From positions 4,805,501 to 4,869,500 of the forward strand of contig NZ_CP099760.1 in assembly GCF_040760005.1 (NCBI RefSeq): a DNA stretch of 64,000 bases. The letters run 5' to 3'. The notes under the pieces are model-generated. The model had not been told where the DNA came from. It saw only the letters and a list, made by a program, of their open reading frames with translations, and did not search any database. This DNA is from Pseudomonas sp. stari2. GTDB lineage: Bacteria > Pseudomonadota > Gammaproteobacteria > Pseudomonadales > Pseudomonadaceae. Position numbers and translations under genes: made by a program. Below, in pieces: positions 47,215-56,587 of the stretch. The first letter of the stretch is position 1, and each line of letters starts with the position of its first letter.

Positions 47215-49457
47215 TCAACGGTACTCTGCCCCCGGCAGCGGCGGGTCGCGCCAGAACCGACGCTGCTGACGCATCGACCGGGCCGGCTGGAATCTGCCCA
47301 GTTGCAGATGAATGGCCCCCTGCTCGGCGCTGTCATGAATGCGCAAACCCAACTTGCGGTAACGGGCGATGACCGTCGGATGCGGATGCCCGAACGAGTT
47401 GCCCTGCCCCCGGGAGACCAGCACGTCTCGGGGCTGCAAAACCTTGAGCAACGCCATTGAGGAAGAACTGCGGCTGCCATGGTGCGGGGCTTGTAGCCAC
47501 TGGGTCGGGACCGCCAGGGCGCTGTTGAGCAAATCCCGTTCGGCAGCGGTGTCGATATCGCCGGTCAGCAGCAACCGCTCGCCGTTGGCTTCGACCTGCA
47601 GGACACAGGAACGCTGGTTGCTGTCGTGGGCATCGGCCCATTGCCATAGATGAAAGGCAACGCCGTCCCACTGCCATTGCCGACCACTTTCACAGGTTTC
47701 TGCGTTCAGCGCTTCGGGGAGACCCGGCGGATCGCCGCTGATCACCCGGCTGACCGGCAAGCCGTTTGCCACCGCCAAGGCGCCACCGGCGTGGTCGGCG
47801 TCAGCATGGCTGAGCAGCATCAGGTCGAGTCGCTCCACACCCAGTTTGTACAAGGCCGGCAACACCACCCGCTCACCCACATCGAAGTCACCGAAACGCG
47901 GGCCGCTGTCGTACAGCAATGTGTGATGGCGGGTGCGGATCAAAATCGCCAGCCCTTGGCCGACGTCGAGTTGCCAGACATCCGCCACGCCTTCGGCCTG
48001 CCGCTCCCGGGGCGCAAATGCCAGCACCAGCAACAACGGCCAGCCCAAGGGACGCAACGGAACGCCTCGGGGCAGCAATATCAGCACAGCACCGATGCAG
48101 CCCAGCGCCAGTACCCAACCCGGCATCGATGCCGCAACCCACGCCGGCCAGTGCCCGGCAATCAGGGCCAGAGCCCGGAACAATCCATCGACCAACCCGC
48201 CGGCAATCCACAACAGCCCTTCGCCGACATAGGGAATCGGCAACAACAAAGTGCCCAGCAATGCCGGCGGCAGCACCGCAAAACTGATCCACGGCACCGC
48301 CAACAGATTGGCCAATGGCCCGCTGAGGCTGATCGGCAACCCCAGAATCAGCAACACCGGGCACAAACCGATCGCGATCAGCCATTGCGCTCGCGTCCAG
48401 GTCTGCCACCAGCGCCAAGGCCCCAGACGACTACCGAACGTGAAAATCAGCACCGCCACCGCCGTGAAAGACAACCAAAATCCCGGGCGTAGACTGGCCA
48501 GCGGGTCCATCAGCAGCACACCATTGAAAGCCAGCAACAACGGCCACCAGGCACCGAGATGGCGAAAGCGCAATCGCCACAGCAACACCAGCGCAACCAT
48601 CACGCAGGCCCGCCGCACCGGCACATCGAACCCGGCCAGCAGGCCATAACCCAACGCCGCAGCGAACGCCAGACCACAGGCCCACGGCAGCCATGGCCAA
48701 CGCAATGGCCACACACCGAATCGCGCCAGCCCGGCGATCAGTCCATACATCACCGCCGCCAGCAGACCGATGTGCTGCCCGGAAATCACCAGCAGGTGCA
48801 CGGTGCCGGTGTCCTGCAGGATCTGCCAGTCCTCGCGACTGAGCCCCGAGCCATCACCCAGCACCAGTGCCGCCAGCGCTGCGCCCCGTCCCTGAGTGTC
48901 CACATCCAGCAGACGCTGACGGATGCTGTCGCGCCATGCCCATTGCGCCGCCGCCAGCCGGTCGCCATCCTTCACCGTACCGTTGGCACCGATGCGTTGC
49001 GCCAACAACCAGGCCTCGTAATCGAAGGCATCGGGATTGAGCAGCCCGCCGGGACGTTTGAGTTTGACCGCCAGCCGCCAGCGCTCACCGCTGTTGACCG
49101 GCGGCCCGGAGTACCAGGCCAGACGCATCAGCGACGGCAGTTTCTCGTGCCGCGAACGTGCATCGGCCAGTTCGAAGCGTACAACTCCATCACCATTCTG
49201 CGGCAGGCCAACCACCTGCCCTTCGACCCAGCGCGTCTCGCCGTCCAGCTTCGATGGCAATCGATCATCCAGCGCCCACTGTGCGCCGATGCACGACCAC
49301 GCGAAGCCGAACAGCAAGAATGCCAGCGGGTAACTGCGAAACGGCAGCAGCATCAGCGCCCCGACCGGCAGCAAAACCATCCACCCGACCGGCGGCAACG
49401 CCGGCAAAAAACCGGAACCAGCAGACCGACCGCCAGCGCGATCATCCCTGTGCGCAT
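47215..49457 (-). CDS. comEC: DNA internalisation protein ComEC/Rec2, apparent 1-base frameshift near the start
   Basis: Polytopic membrane protein of about 745 residues for DNA uptake. A DUF4131 region, the competence domain (LVISGQHIGLLAAVMYGLIAG) and a C-terminal metallo-beta-lactamase-like domain (MLLSHADADHAGGALAV; LQAPHHGSRSSSS) are all present. The expected start, ATG 49457 with AAGGA before it, gives MRTGMIALAVGLLVP and then leaves frame at a run of six T residues (plus-strand A run 49406-49411). The rest, from FLPALPPVGWM onward, is in a different frame. One extra base in the run would restore a normal ComEC. It is either a genuine inactivation or phase-type change, or a sequence error. 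Confidence 0.85.
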
Positions 49458-49611
49458 ACGCTCGTCCTTGATTACGACTTTCCAGAAAAGTCTCCCCTCT
49501 CAAGGCATAGCGGGTGTTGGTCGCGGCCGCCGTTATCAATTGTCACAAAGTCTGAATGGGCGGTTTGTAGAATCCAGACATACTTGCCGCCTTAACCGAC
49601 CGAGAAGCCTT

Positions 49612-50130
49612 ATGCCCCGGCGCTTATTCAAACGTTACATGCCCGATCCGACGAGCATCAGGGAACACAAATCCTTACGCTTTCTCGGCACGTTGCTGCA
49701 TGACCCGAACCTCTGGCATCTCAACCGTCACTCGGTTGCCCGGGCCATGGCCGTTGGCCTGTTCGCGGCGTTTCTACCGATTCCGGCACAAATGCTGGTG
49801 GCGGCGGCATTGGCGGTCACAGTGCGCGGCAACATGCCGATTGCCGTCAGCCTGGTCTGGCTGACCAATCCGATCACCATGCCGGCCGTGTTCTTCTGCA
49901 CCTATCAAGCGGGGGCGTGGTTGATGGATGTTCCCGCACGCACGCTCCCCGACGAATTGACCTGGGAATGGATCAGCGGTGAACTCTCGACCTTGTGGCA
50001 ACCCTTCCTGCTGGGTTCGGTTGTGGTCGGACTGGCGCTGGGCGCTCTCGCCTACTGCGTGGTGATGATGTACTGGCGCTGGTGGGTGGCCCGGCAATGG
50101 GCTCGGCGCAAGAAAAGTCGCCAGTCGTGA
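49612..50130 (+). CDS. DUF2062 membrane protein
   Basis: A 172-residue inner-membrane protein of family DUF2062. It starts MPRRLFKRYMPDPTSIREHK, followed by AVGLFAAFLPIPAQML, VSLVWLTNPITMPAVFFCTYQAG and a last hydrophobic helix. The function is unknown. It is divergent from comEC, as in P. aeruginosa (PA2985). A long in-frame extension upstream is the shadow of comEC and is rejected. Confidence 0.9.
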   Translation: MPRRLFKRYMPDPTSIREHKSLRFLGTLLHDPNLWHLNRHSVARAMAVGLFAAFLPIPAQMLVAAALAVTVRGNMPIAVSLVWLTNPITMPAVFFCTYQAGAWLMDVPARTLPDELTWEWISGELSTLWQPFLLGSVVVGLALGALAYCVVMMYWRWWVARQWARRKKSRQS

Positions 50131-50132
50131 AT

Positions 50133-50166
50133 GCAAAACGGCCGCCACTGTGGGAGGCCGTTTTGC
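50133..50166. terminator. Terminator between DUF2062 and the ABC-2 operon
   Basis: GCAAAACGGCC and GGCCGTTTTGC form a symmetric stem with a 12-base loop between convergent genes. Confidence 0.75.
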
Positions 50167-50184
50167 ATTGCAGCACAGGGCGAA

Positions 50185-50964
50185 TCAGGTACGCATGCCG
50201 CGGCCGCTCACCAGCAACCGCGCACAACCGAAGTACAGCACTACGGTCGCCACCAGCATGAAGGTGATCGCGATACCGATGCGAATGTCCGAAACGCCCA
50301 GGATCCCGTAACGGAAGGCGTTGACCATGTGCAGCACCGGGTTGGCAAGCGACACGGTCTGCCAGAACGGCGGCAGCAAGGTGATCGAGTAGAACACGCC
50401 ACCGAGGTAAGTCAGCGGGGTCAGCACGAACGTCGGGATGATCGAAATATCATCGAAGTTGCGTGCAAACACGGCGTTGATGAAGCCCAGCAACGAGAAA
50501 ATCGTCGCCGTCAGCACCACCACCAGAACGGTGACGCCCAGGTGATGCACCTGCAGGCTGGTGAAGAACAACGACAGAATCGTCACGATCACACCCACCA
50601 TAAGGCCTCGCAGGACGCCACCGAGGGTATAGCCGATAAGGATCGTGTGCGGCGACACCGGCGACACCATCAGCTCTTCGATGGAGCGCTGGAACTTGCT
50701 GCCAAAGAAACTCGACACCACGTTGCCGTAGGAGTTGGTGATCACCGACATCATGATCAGCCCCGGCACGATGTACTCCATGTAACTGAAGCCACCCATG
50801 CCGCCGATCTGCTTGCCGATCAGGTTGCCGAAGATCACGAAGTACAGAACCATGGTGATCGCCGGCGGCAGCAGGGTCTGCGGCCAGATCCGCGTGAAGC
50901 GCCGGACTTCGCGGTAAACGATGGTATTGAGGGCGACGAGGTTGGGGCGCAGCTCGGAACTCAT
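50185..50964 (-). CDS. ABC-2 type transporter permease (YadH-like)
   Basis: A 259-residue inner-membrane permease with six hydrophobic helices. It contains YMEYIVPGLIMMSVITNSYGNVVSSFFG, the ERSIEELM-like QRSIEELMVSPVSP and PLTYLGGVFYSITLLPP, typical of the ABC-2/YadH group of exporters. The substrate is unknown. It overlaps the ATPase gene by ATGA. Confidence 0.92.
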   Translation of the reverse strand: MSSELRPNLVALNTIVYREVRRFTRIWPQTLLPPAITMVLYFVIFGNLIGKQIGGMGGFSYMEYIVPGLIMMSVITNSYGNVVSSFFGSKFQRSIEELMVSPVSPHTILIGYTLGGVLRGLMVGVIVTILSLFFTSLQVHHLGVTVLVVVLTATIFSLLGFINAVFARNFDDISIIPTFVLTPLTYLGGVFYSITLLPPFWQTVSLANPVLHMVNAFRYGILGVSDIRIGIAITFMLVATVVLYFGCARLLVSGRGMRT

Positions 50965-51893
50965 ACCGCCACCTTCGACAGATTTTTCTCCACCAGGGAC
51001 ACGAACAGCTCCTCGAGGCGATTGGTTTTATTGCGCAGGCTCAGCACTTCGATGTTCTGCAGGGCCAGTTGGCCGAACAGCGCAGTGATGCCCATGGACT
51101 TGTCGACCTGGACTTCCAGGGTATGCGCATCCACCAGACGGGCCGGGTAGCCGGCCAGTTGCGGTGCAACCGCCAGATCGTTCTTCAGGTCGAGCAGGAA
51201 GGTTTCCACATGCAGTTGCCCGAGCAACTGACGCATGCTGGTGTTCTCGACGATGGTGCCGTGGTCAATGATGCCGATGTTGCGGCACAGCTGCTCAGCC
51301 TCTTCCAGGTAATGCGTGGTGAGGATGATGGTGATGCCTTTCTGGTTCAGTTCGGTGAGGAACGTCCACATCGAGCGACGCAGCTCGATATCCACGCCGG
51401 CCGTCGGTTCGTCGAGGATCAGCAGACGTGGCTCGTGCACTAGCGCCCGAGCGATCATCAAGCGACGCTTCATGCCGCCGGACAACGAACGCGACGGCAC
51501 ATCGCGCTTGTCCCACAGGCCGAGCTGGGTCAGGTACTGCTCGGCGCGTTCCTTGGCGATTTTCGCCGGAATACCGTAGTACCCGGCCTGGGTTACGACG
51601 ATGTCGAAGGTCTTTTCGAACTGGTTGAAGTTGAATTCCTGGGGCACCACGCCGATCGAGCGCTTGAGCGCCGCCGGGTTCTTGTCCAGGTCGTGGCCGA
51701 AGATATTCACCGTGCCACTGGTCTTGTTGACCAGGGTCGAGAGAATGCCGATGGTCGTGGATTTGCCGGCGCCGTTGGGGCCGAGCAAGGCGAAGAAGTC
51801 ACCTTCAGCGACGTCCAGATCGATACCACTCAAGGCCTGGAACCCGTTGCCGTAGGTTTTGGTTAGCTGCCGGATGGACAGAGCGGAACTCAT
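50961..51893 (-). CDS. ABC transporter ATP-binding protein (YadG-like)
   Basis: A 310-residue ATPase with Walker A GPNGAGKST near residue 37, signature LSGGMKRRLMIARAL, Walker B LLILDEPTAGVD and the H-loop TTHYLEEAE. The C-terminal 80 residues are a DUF4162-like domain found in ABC-2 exporters. It works with the adjacent permease; the exported substrate is unknown. Confidence 0.93.
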   Translation of the reverse strand: MSSALSIRQLTKTYGNGFQALSGIDLDVAEGDFFALLGPNGAGKSTTIGILSTLVNKTSGTVNIFGHDLDKNPAALKRSIGVVPQEFNFNQFEKTFDIVVTQAGYYGIPAKIAKERAEQYLTQLGLWDKRDVPSRSLSGGMKRRLMIARALVHEPRLLILDEPTAGVDIELRRSMWTFLTELNQKGITIILTTHYLEEAEQLCRNIGIIDHGTIVENTSMRQLLGQLHVETFLLDLKNDLAVAPQLAGYPARLVDAHTLEVQVDKSMGITALFGQLALQNIEVLSLRNKTNRLEELFVSLVEKNLSKVAV

Positions 51894-52024
51894 ATCGGAT
51901 TACGCACCAAGAAGAGAAAAAGGACTGAATGACGGCGGGCGGCGAGGGAGACAACCGCGGCGCACAAGCGCAATGGTGCTTGCCGCCGCCGCACAAGTAC
52001 AGTCAAGTGTGTCGATAGTAGGTA

Positions 52025-52648
52025 TTAAGTCAACGCGGTCATGACGGCTTTGCGATACGCCGGACGCTGCTTCAGTCGCGCGTACCAGGCCTCCAGATGC
52101 GGCATCGGCGCGCGCTCGATCGGCATCTCGAACCAGGCATAAATGAAACTGCCAAGCGGAATGTCGCCCATGCCGATTTCACTGCCGGACAGGTACGGCT
52201 GGTTTTTCAGGGCCTGATCGGCCATCGCCAGCAAGCCCTCGCATTCCTTGATCGCGGCATGGATCGCCGGCCAGTCCTGCTTGTCCGCCGGGGTGCGCAG
52301 AACGCCCCAGAACACCGTGCGGAAAGGGCCTGCAAAACTGGAAGTCGTCCAGTCCATCCACTTGTCAGCGGTGGCGCGGGTCTGCGGATCCGCCGGGTAC
52401 CACGCGGTATCGGCCGCATGTTTTGCCAGCAGGTAACGCACGATGACATTGGATTCCCACAGCACAAAACCGTCGTCCTGTATCACCGGCACCCGCCCGT
52501 TCGGGTTCATTGCCCGGTACTCCGGTGTGTCGACCACACCAAACGCACCACCGGCATCAATGGCCTCGTAGGCCAGCCCGAGCTCTTCGGCAGCCCACAA
52601 CGGTTTTCTGACATTCGACGAATTCTTGCGACCCCAGATCTTCAGCAT
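52025..52648 (-). CDS. Glutathione S-transferase family protein
   Basis: A 207-residue GST. The thioredoxin-like N-terminal domain has KIWGRKNSSNVRKPLWAAEE (catalytic Ser in the SSN position), PVIQDDGFVLWESNVIVRYL (cis-Pro and glutathione-binding ES), followed by an all-helical C-terminal domain. The substrate is unknown. The start at 52648 follows AGAGG. An in-frame extension to 52804 overlaps the next gene and is not supported. Confidence 0.92.
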   Translation of the reverse strand: MLKIWGRKNSSNVRKPLWAAEELGLAYEAIDAGGAFGVVDTPEYRAMNPNGRVPVIQDDGFVLWESNVIVRYLLAKHAADTAWYPADPQTRATADKWMDWTTSSFAGPFRTVFWGVLRTPADKQDWPAIHAAIKECEGLLAMADQALKNQPYLSGSEIGMGDIPLGSFIYAWFEMPIERAPMPHLEAWYARLKQRPAYRKAVMTALT

Positions 52649-52691
52649 GACCGCCTCTTTTCCAGTAAATGGGCAGGCAGCATACGCCGGA

Positions 52692-53351
52692 TCAGAGGCT
52701 GCCGACATCACCGCGCATGTCACTGGACAACGGTTTCTGCTGATCGTTGAACAGGTGCGGATAACATTTCTGCAGATGTTCGAAGAAAAAGGATTCCGGT
52801 ACATCGGCGAACTGACCGTGATCGACCAGGTACTCCATCAGCAGCGCGCCATCACTGTTGTAAGGGTGAAAAACGCTGTCGTTCATGCCGTCGAATTCCA
52901 GCGGTGCAACGTTGAACATTTCGCAGAGCTTCTGGTTGAACGCGGGTGTGGCTTTCACCCAGCGATCATTGAGAAACAGCTCGGTATAACCATGCATGGC
53001 GAACACCTCGCTTCTCAGCAGCTCAAGCAGACGCGGCGTCGACAGATGATTTTTCACATCCGCCAAACCAATTCGTGCGGGGATCCCGCAATGGCGCGCG
53101 CAAGCGGCGAGCAGCGTGGCCTTGGGCACGCAATAACTCTCACCCGCCGCCAGCGCGTAACTGCCGCGCAAGGTCTGCGGGTCGCGGCTGAAGGTGTACA
53201 TGTTGTAACGCACCGCCTCGCGCACGGCGTAATAAAGACTGATCGCCTGCGCGCGCAGGTCGCGACTGGCACCACGGTGCTGCTCGGCGAACTCCACCAC
53301 CGAGGGGTGGTCACTATCGATGAAGCGGCCGGGGCTCAGATACTCGTGCAT
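52692..53351 (-). CDS. Transglutaminase-like superfamily protein
   Basis: A 219-residue protein with the transglutaminase-like fold. The catalytic Cys is in GESYCVPKATLLAACARHCG, and the His is in AMHGYTELFLNDRWVKATP. The usual third-residue Asp motif (LDPT) appears here as TPAFN, so activity is uncertain. The ATG at 53351 has AGGAG upstream. There are 43 bases between it and the GST gene downstream. The biological role is unknown. Confidence 0.88.
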   Translation of the reverse strand: MHEYLSPGRFIDSDHPSVVEFAEQHRGASRDLRAQAISLYYAVREAVRYNMYTFSRDPQTLRGSYALAAGESYCVPKATLLAACARHCGIPARIGLADVKNHLSTPRLLELLRSEVFAMHGYTELFLNDRWVKATPAFNQKLCEMFNVAPLEFDGMNDSVFHPYNSDGALLMEYLVDHGQFADVPESFFFEHLQKCYPHLFNDQQKPLSSDMRGDVGSL

Positions 53352-53599
53352 GACGACATTCTCCTGATTGAGCCTCGAGTCTAGCGAGAGGTTCAGCACA
53401 GAGATAACGACGTTTCGGCCAAACATGCACGCAAAGACGCGGAAGCTGCGAACGATTTCCCACGCGTGTTGCCCACCGAACCTACAAAAGACATCCGGGG
53501 TTTCCCACGATTTCAATCACCTTGCTCTGACCGCCCCGTTTTGCAGATGCCGTCTAAGCTCTGGAGGGTCGGTTCGCCTTGGTTCACGGAGGATTAAAT

Positions 53600-56047
53600 A
53601 TGCTGTTGTTGTGGATACTGGTTCTGATCGTCGGCGTGGCGTATCTGGCCCACCGGCGCATCACCCCGCTGCCTGCACTGGGCATCATTGCCGCTTACCT
53701 GTTGGCGATGGGGATTTTCAGCCACGCGCCGGGCTGGCTGCTGCTGATTTTCTGGGTCGTGCTGGCCCTGGTGGCCGCCCCGCTGCTGTTGCCTGACCTG
53801 CGCCGCAAACACTTCACCGCGCCGCTGTTCAGTTGGTTCCAGAAAACCCTGCCACCGATGTCGCAGACCGAACGCGACGCGATCGATGCCGGCACGGTGT
53901 GGTGGGACGGCGAACTATTCAGCGGGCGCCCGGACTGGGACAAGCTGCTGTCCTATCCAAAAGCGCAACTGAGCGACGAAGAACAAGCGTTCATCGACGG
54001 CCCGACCGAAGAGCTCTGCGCCATGGTCACCGACTGGCAGATCGGCCAGTCGATGGACCTGCCGCCAGAAGCCTGGACGCACATCAAGGAACACGGTTTC
54101 TTCGCCCTGATCATTCCCAAGGAGTTCGGCGGCAAGGGTTTCTCCGCCTACGCTCACTCCCAGGTGGCGATGAAACTGGCGACCCGCAGCGGCGACCTCG
54201 CCTCCACCGTGATGGTGCCCAACTCCCTCGGCCCGGCCGAACTGCTGCTGCACTACGGCACCGACGAACAGCGCAATCATTACTTGCCACGACTGGCCCG
54301 GGGTGACGATATTCCATGCTTCGCGTTGACCGGCCCGCTCGCTGGTTCCGACGCCGGCGCCATGCCCGACACCGGGATCATCTGCAAGGGTGAATGGGAA
54401 GGCCAGGAAACCCTCGGCCTGCGCCTGAACTGGGAAAAACGCTACATCACCCTCGGTCCCGTTGCGACCTTGCTCGGTCTCGCCTTCAAGGCCTATGACC
54501 CGGATCACCTGCTCGGCGATAAAGAAGACCTGGGCATCAGTCTGGCGCTGATCCCGACCGACACCCCCGGCGTGGAAATCGGCCGTCGCCACCTGCCACT
54601 GGGCGCAGCGTTCATGAACGGCCCCAACTCCGGCAAGGACGTGTTCATCCCGCTGGACTTCCTCATCGGCGGCCAGGACATGCTCGGCAAGGGATGGATG
54701 ATGCTGATGAATTGCCTGTCGGTCGGGCGTTCTATCTCGCTGCCGGCGGTAGGTACCGGTGCGGCCAAGTTCACCAGTCTGGTGACCGGGCAATACGCGC
54801 AGATCCGTGAGCAGTTCAATGTTCCGCTGTCGGCGTTCGAAGGCATTCAGGAAGCCATGGCACGCATCGGCGGCAACGCGTGGATGATGGACGCCGCCCG
54901 GATGCTGACCGCCAACGCGGTGGATCTGGGCGAGAAGCCCTCGGTGCTGTCGGCGATCCTCAAGTACCACCTCACCGAACGCGGCCGCGAGTGCATCAGC
55001 CACGCCATGGATGTGCATGGCGGCAAGGCGATCATCATGGGCCCGAACAACTATCTGGGCCGCAGCTGGAACGGCGCGCCGATCTTCATCACCGTGGAAG
55101 GCGCGAACATTCTTTCGCGCAACCTGATGATCTTCGGCCAGGGCGCGATCCGCTGCCATCCGTTCGTGCTCAAGGAAATGGCTCTCGCCGGTCGCGAGGA
55201 CAAGGATCAGGCACTCAAGGAGTTCGATGGCCTGCTGCTCAAACACATCGGATTTGCCGTGAGCAACGCCGCCAGCACGCTGGTGCTGAACCTTGGTTTC
55301 GGCCACTTCGAACACGCGCCGGGAGACAAGCTCAGCCAGGGTTATTTCCGCGCGCTCAACCGTCAGGCTGCCGCGTTTGCCATGCTCGCCGACCTGAGCA
55401 TGATGTTGCTGGGCGGAGAACTGAAACGACGCGAGCGGCTGTCGGCCCGTCTGGGCGATGTGCTGAGCAACCTGTATCTCGCCTCGGCGGCGCTCAAGCG
55501 TTATCACGACCTCGATTCCCCGGCGTACATGGAGCCGCTGTTCAGATGGGCGATGGAAGAAAGCCTCGGCCAGTCGGAAAAGGCCCTGGATGAACTGCTG
55601 ACCAACTTCCCGAACCGGGTTTTCGGCTGCCTGTTGCGGGTGATCGTGTTCCCGTTCGGTCGTCGTCACAAAGGCCCGTCGGACAGACTCGGTGCCGAAG
55701 TGGCTGGCGTCATCGGTCGGGCCAAGGGCGATCCGGCGCTGGAAGAACTGCTCGCCGGCTGCTATCGCCCGCAATCGGCGGACGATGCGGTCGGTGCACT
55801 GCAACACGCCTGCGATCAGTTGAACGCTGCGCAACCGTTGCACAAAAAGCTGCATTCATCGCTCAAGAGCGGCCAGGTCAAACCGGTCGCCGGCGAACAC
55901 GCCATCGATGCAGCACTTGAAGCCGGGGTGTTGCAGGCGGTGGAAGCCCAGACCCTGCGTAATGCCGAAGCGGCGCGGCGTAAGGTGATCGATGTCGATG
56001 ACTTCGACAAAGAGGAACTGAAACCGGCGGAAGGGAAAGTCCGCTGA
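53600..56047 (+). CDS. fadE: Acyl-CoA dehydrogenase FadE
   Basis: An 815-residue membrane-associated acyl-CoA dehydrogenase for the first oxidation step of fatty acid degradation, of the same length as E. coli FadE. The N-terminus has two hydrophobic helices (residues 2-65). The dehydrogenase core contains FALIIPKEFGGKGFSAYA, FALTGPLAGSDAG and RSISLPAVGTGAAKF, and a DUF1974 C-terminal domain follows. The ATG at 53600 has a perfect GGAGG. It is the P. aeruginosa PA2815 counterpart. Confidence 0.95.
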   Translation: MLLLWILVLIVGVAYLAHRRITPLPALGIIAAYLLAMGIFSHAPGWLLLIFWVVLALVAAPLLLPDLRRKHFTAPLFSWFQKTLPPMSQTERDAIDAGTVWWDGELFSGRPDWDKLLSYPKAQLSDEEQAFIDGPTEELCAMVTDWQIGQSMDLPPEAWTHIKEHGFFALIIPKEFGGKGFSAYAHSQVAMKLATRSGDLASTVMVPNSLGPAELLLHYGTDEQRNHYLPRLARGDDIPCFALTGPLAGSDAGAMPDTGIICKGEWEGQETLGLRLNWEKRYITLGPVATLLGLAFKAYDPDHLLGDKEDLGISLALIPTDTPGVEIGRRHLPLGAAFMNGPNSGKDVFIPLDFLIGGQDMLGKGWMMLMNCLSVGRSISLPAVGTGAAKFTSLVTGQYAQIREQFNVPLSAFEGIQEAMARIGGNAWMMDAARMLTANAVDLGEKPSVLSAILKYHLTERGRECISHAMDVHGGKAIIMGPNNYLGRSWNGAPIFITVEGANILSRNLMIFGQGAIRCHPFVLKEMALAGREDKDQALKEFDGLLLKHIGFAVSNAASTLVLNLGFGHFEHAPGDKLSQGYFRALNRQAAAFAMLADLSMMLLGGELKRRERLSARLGDVLSNLYLASAALKRYHDLDSPAYMEPLFRWAMEESLGQSEKALDELLTNFPNRVFGCLLRVIVFPFGRRHKGPSDRLGAEVAGVIGRAKGDPALEELLAGCYRPQSADDAVGALQHACDQLNAAQPLHKKLHSSLKSGQVKPVAGEHAIDAALEAGVLQAVEAQTLRNAEAARRKVIDVDDFDKEELKPAEGKVR

Positions 56048-56062
56048 TCCCTTCAATCAGTG

Positions 56063-56102
56063 AAAAACGGGCGCAGGGGCTTTATACTCCCGCGCCCGTT
56101 TT
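56063..56102. terminator. Inverted repeat that combines terminator and promoter
   Basis: AAAACGGGCGC and GCGCCCGTTTT pair around a 17-base loop that contains TATACT, a good -10. It can end the fadE transcript and provide a start for the small gene at 56122. Confidence 0.55.
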
Positions 56103-56121
56103 GCTCTTGAGGACTTATCTC

Positions 56122-56529
56122 GTGTCCAACGTCGTTGCCGATCATCTGGTTTTGCTCGACCACCTGCGCAGTATCCTGGTCGCCGTAGGTGAGGCCGATC
56201 AGGTTCCCGAAGAAAGCCATGCCCTGTTCCTGGAGCGTTTCGACGAACTGCTGGCGTCACTGCCGATCGAGCCGATCGAAAGCCAATACCTGGGCCAGGA
56301 CATCCTGACTCAAGTGATTACCCGCTATCCGCAAATTGCCCACCTGATCCCGCGGGATCTGCTGTGGTTCTTCGCAGGCGACTGCCTGCACTACCTGTCC
56401 GATGAAGAAATCGACATGTATCAGGCACTGGAAGAACGCCGTTACGAAGCCGAACAGAACGACGAGCCGTTCGACTGGAATCAGGAAAAACAGCTGCTGG
56501 CGATGTCCGCCCAGGACAGCAAGCACTGA
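56122..56529 (+). CDS. Conserved small acidic protein (PA2816/17-like)
   Basis: A 135-residue acidic cytoplasmic protein, conserved in pseudomonads after fadE, of unknown function. It shows MDLLHYL-like helices (DLLWFFAGDCLHYLSDEEIDMYQALEERR) but no known domain. The start is GTG at 56122 with GAGGA upstream. It ends in front of a strong bidirectional terminator. Confidence 0.8.
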   Translation: MSNVVADHLVLLDHLRSILVAVGEADQVPEESHALFLERFDELLASLPIEPIESQYLGQDILTQVITRYPQIAHLIPRDLLWFFAGDCLHYLSDEEIDMYQALEERRYEAEQNDEPFDWNQEKQLLAMSAQDSKH

Positions 56530-56544
56530 TTTTCGCCCGGTAAA

Positions 56545-56580
56545 GAAAAGGCCCGCATGGTGATCCATGCGGGCCTTTTT
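56545..56580. terminator. Bidirectional terminator
   Basis: AAGGCCCGCATGG and CCATGCGGGCCTT pair around TGAT with T tracts on both strands. It lies between convergent genes (small acidic protein and LysR). Confidence 0.92.
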
Positions 56581-56587
56581 CATGCGG

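Noticed and set aside
49457..49539. ATG at 49539 as the comEC start in the main frame
   Set aside because: The 27 or so extra residues are polar and unlike any ComEC N-terminus, and there is no ribosome binding site; the ATG at 49457 has both in the other frame.
48559..49611. Upstream in-frame extension of the DUF2062 gene
   Set aside because: It overlaps comEC in antisense; the DUF2062 family start is at 49612.
53915..55855. A 646-codon minus-strand open frame opposite fadE
   Set aside because: It is a shadow of fadE, which has all the family motifs, the correct length and a perfect ribosome binding site.
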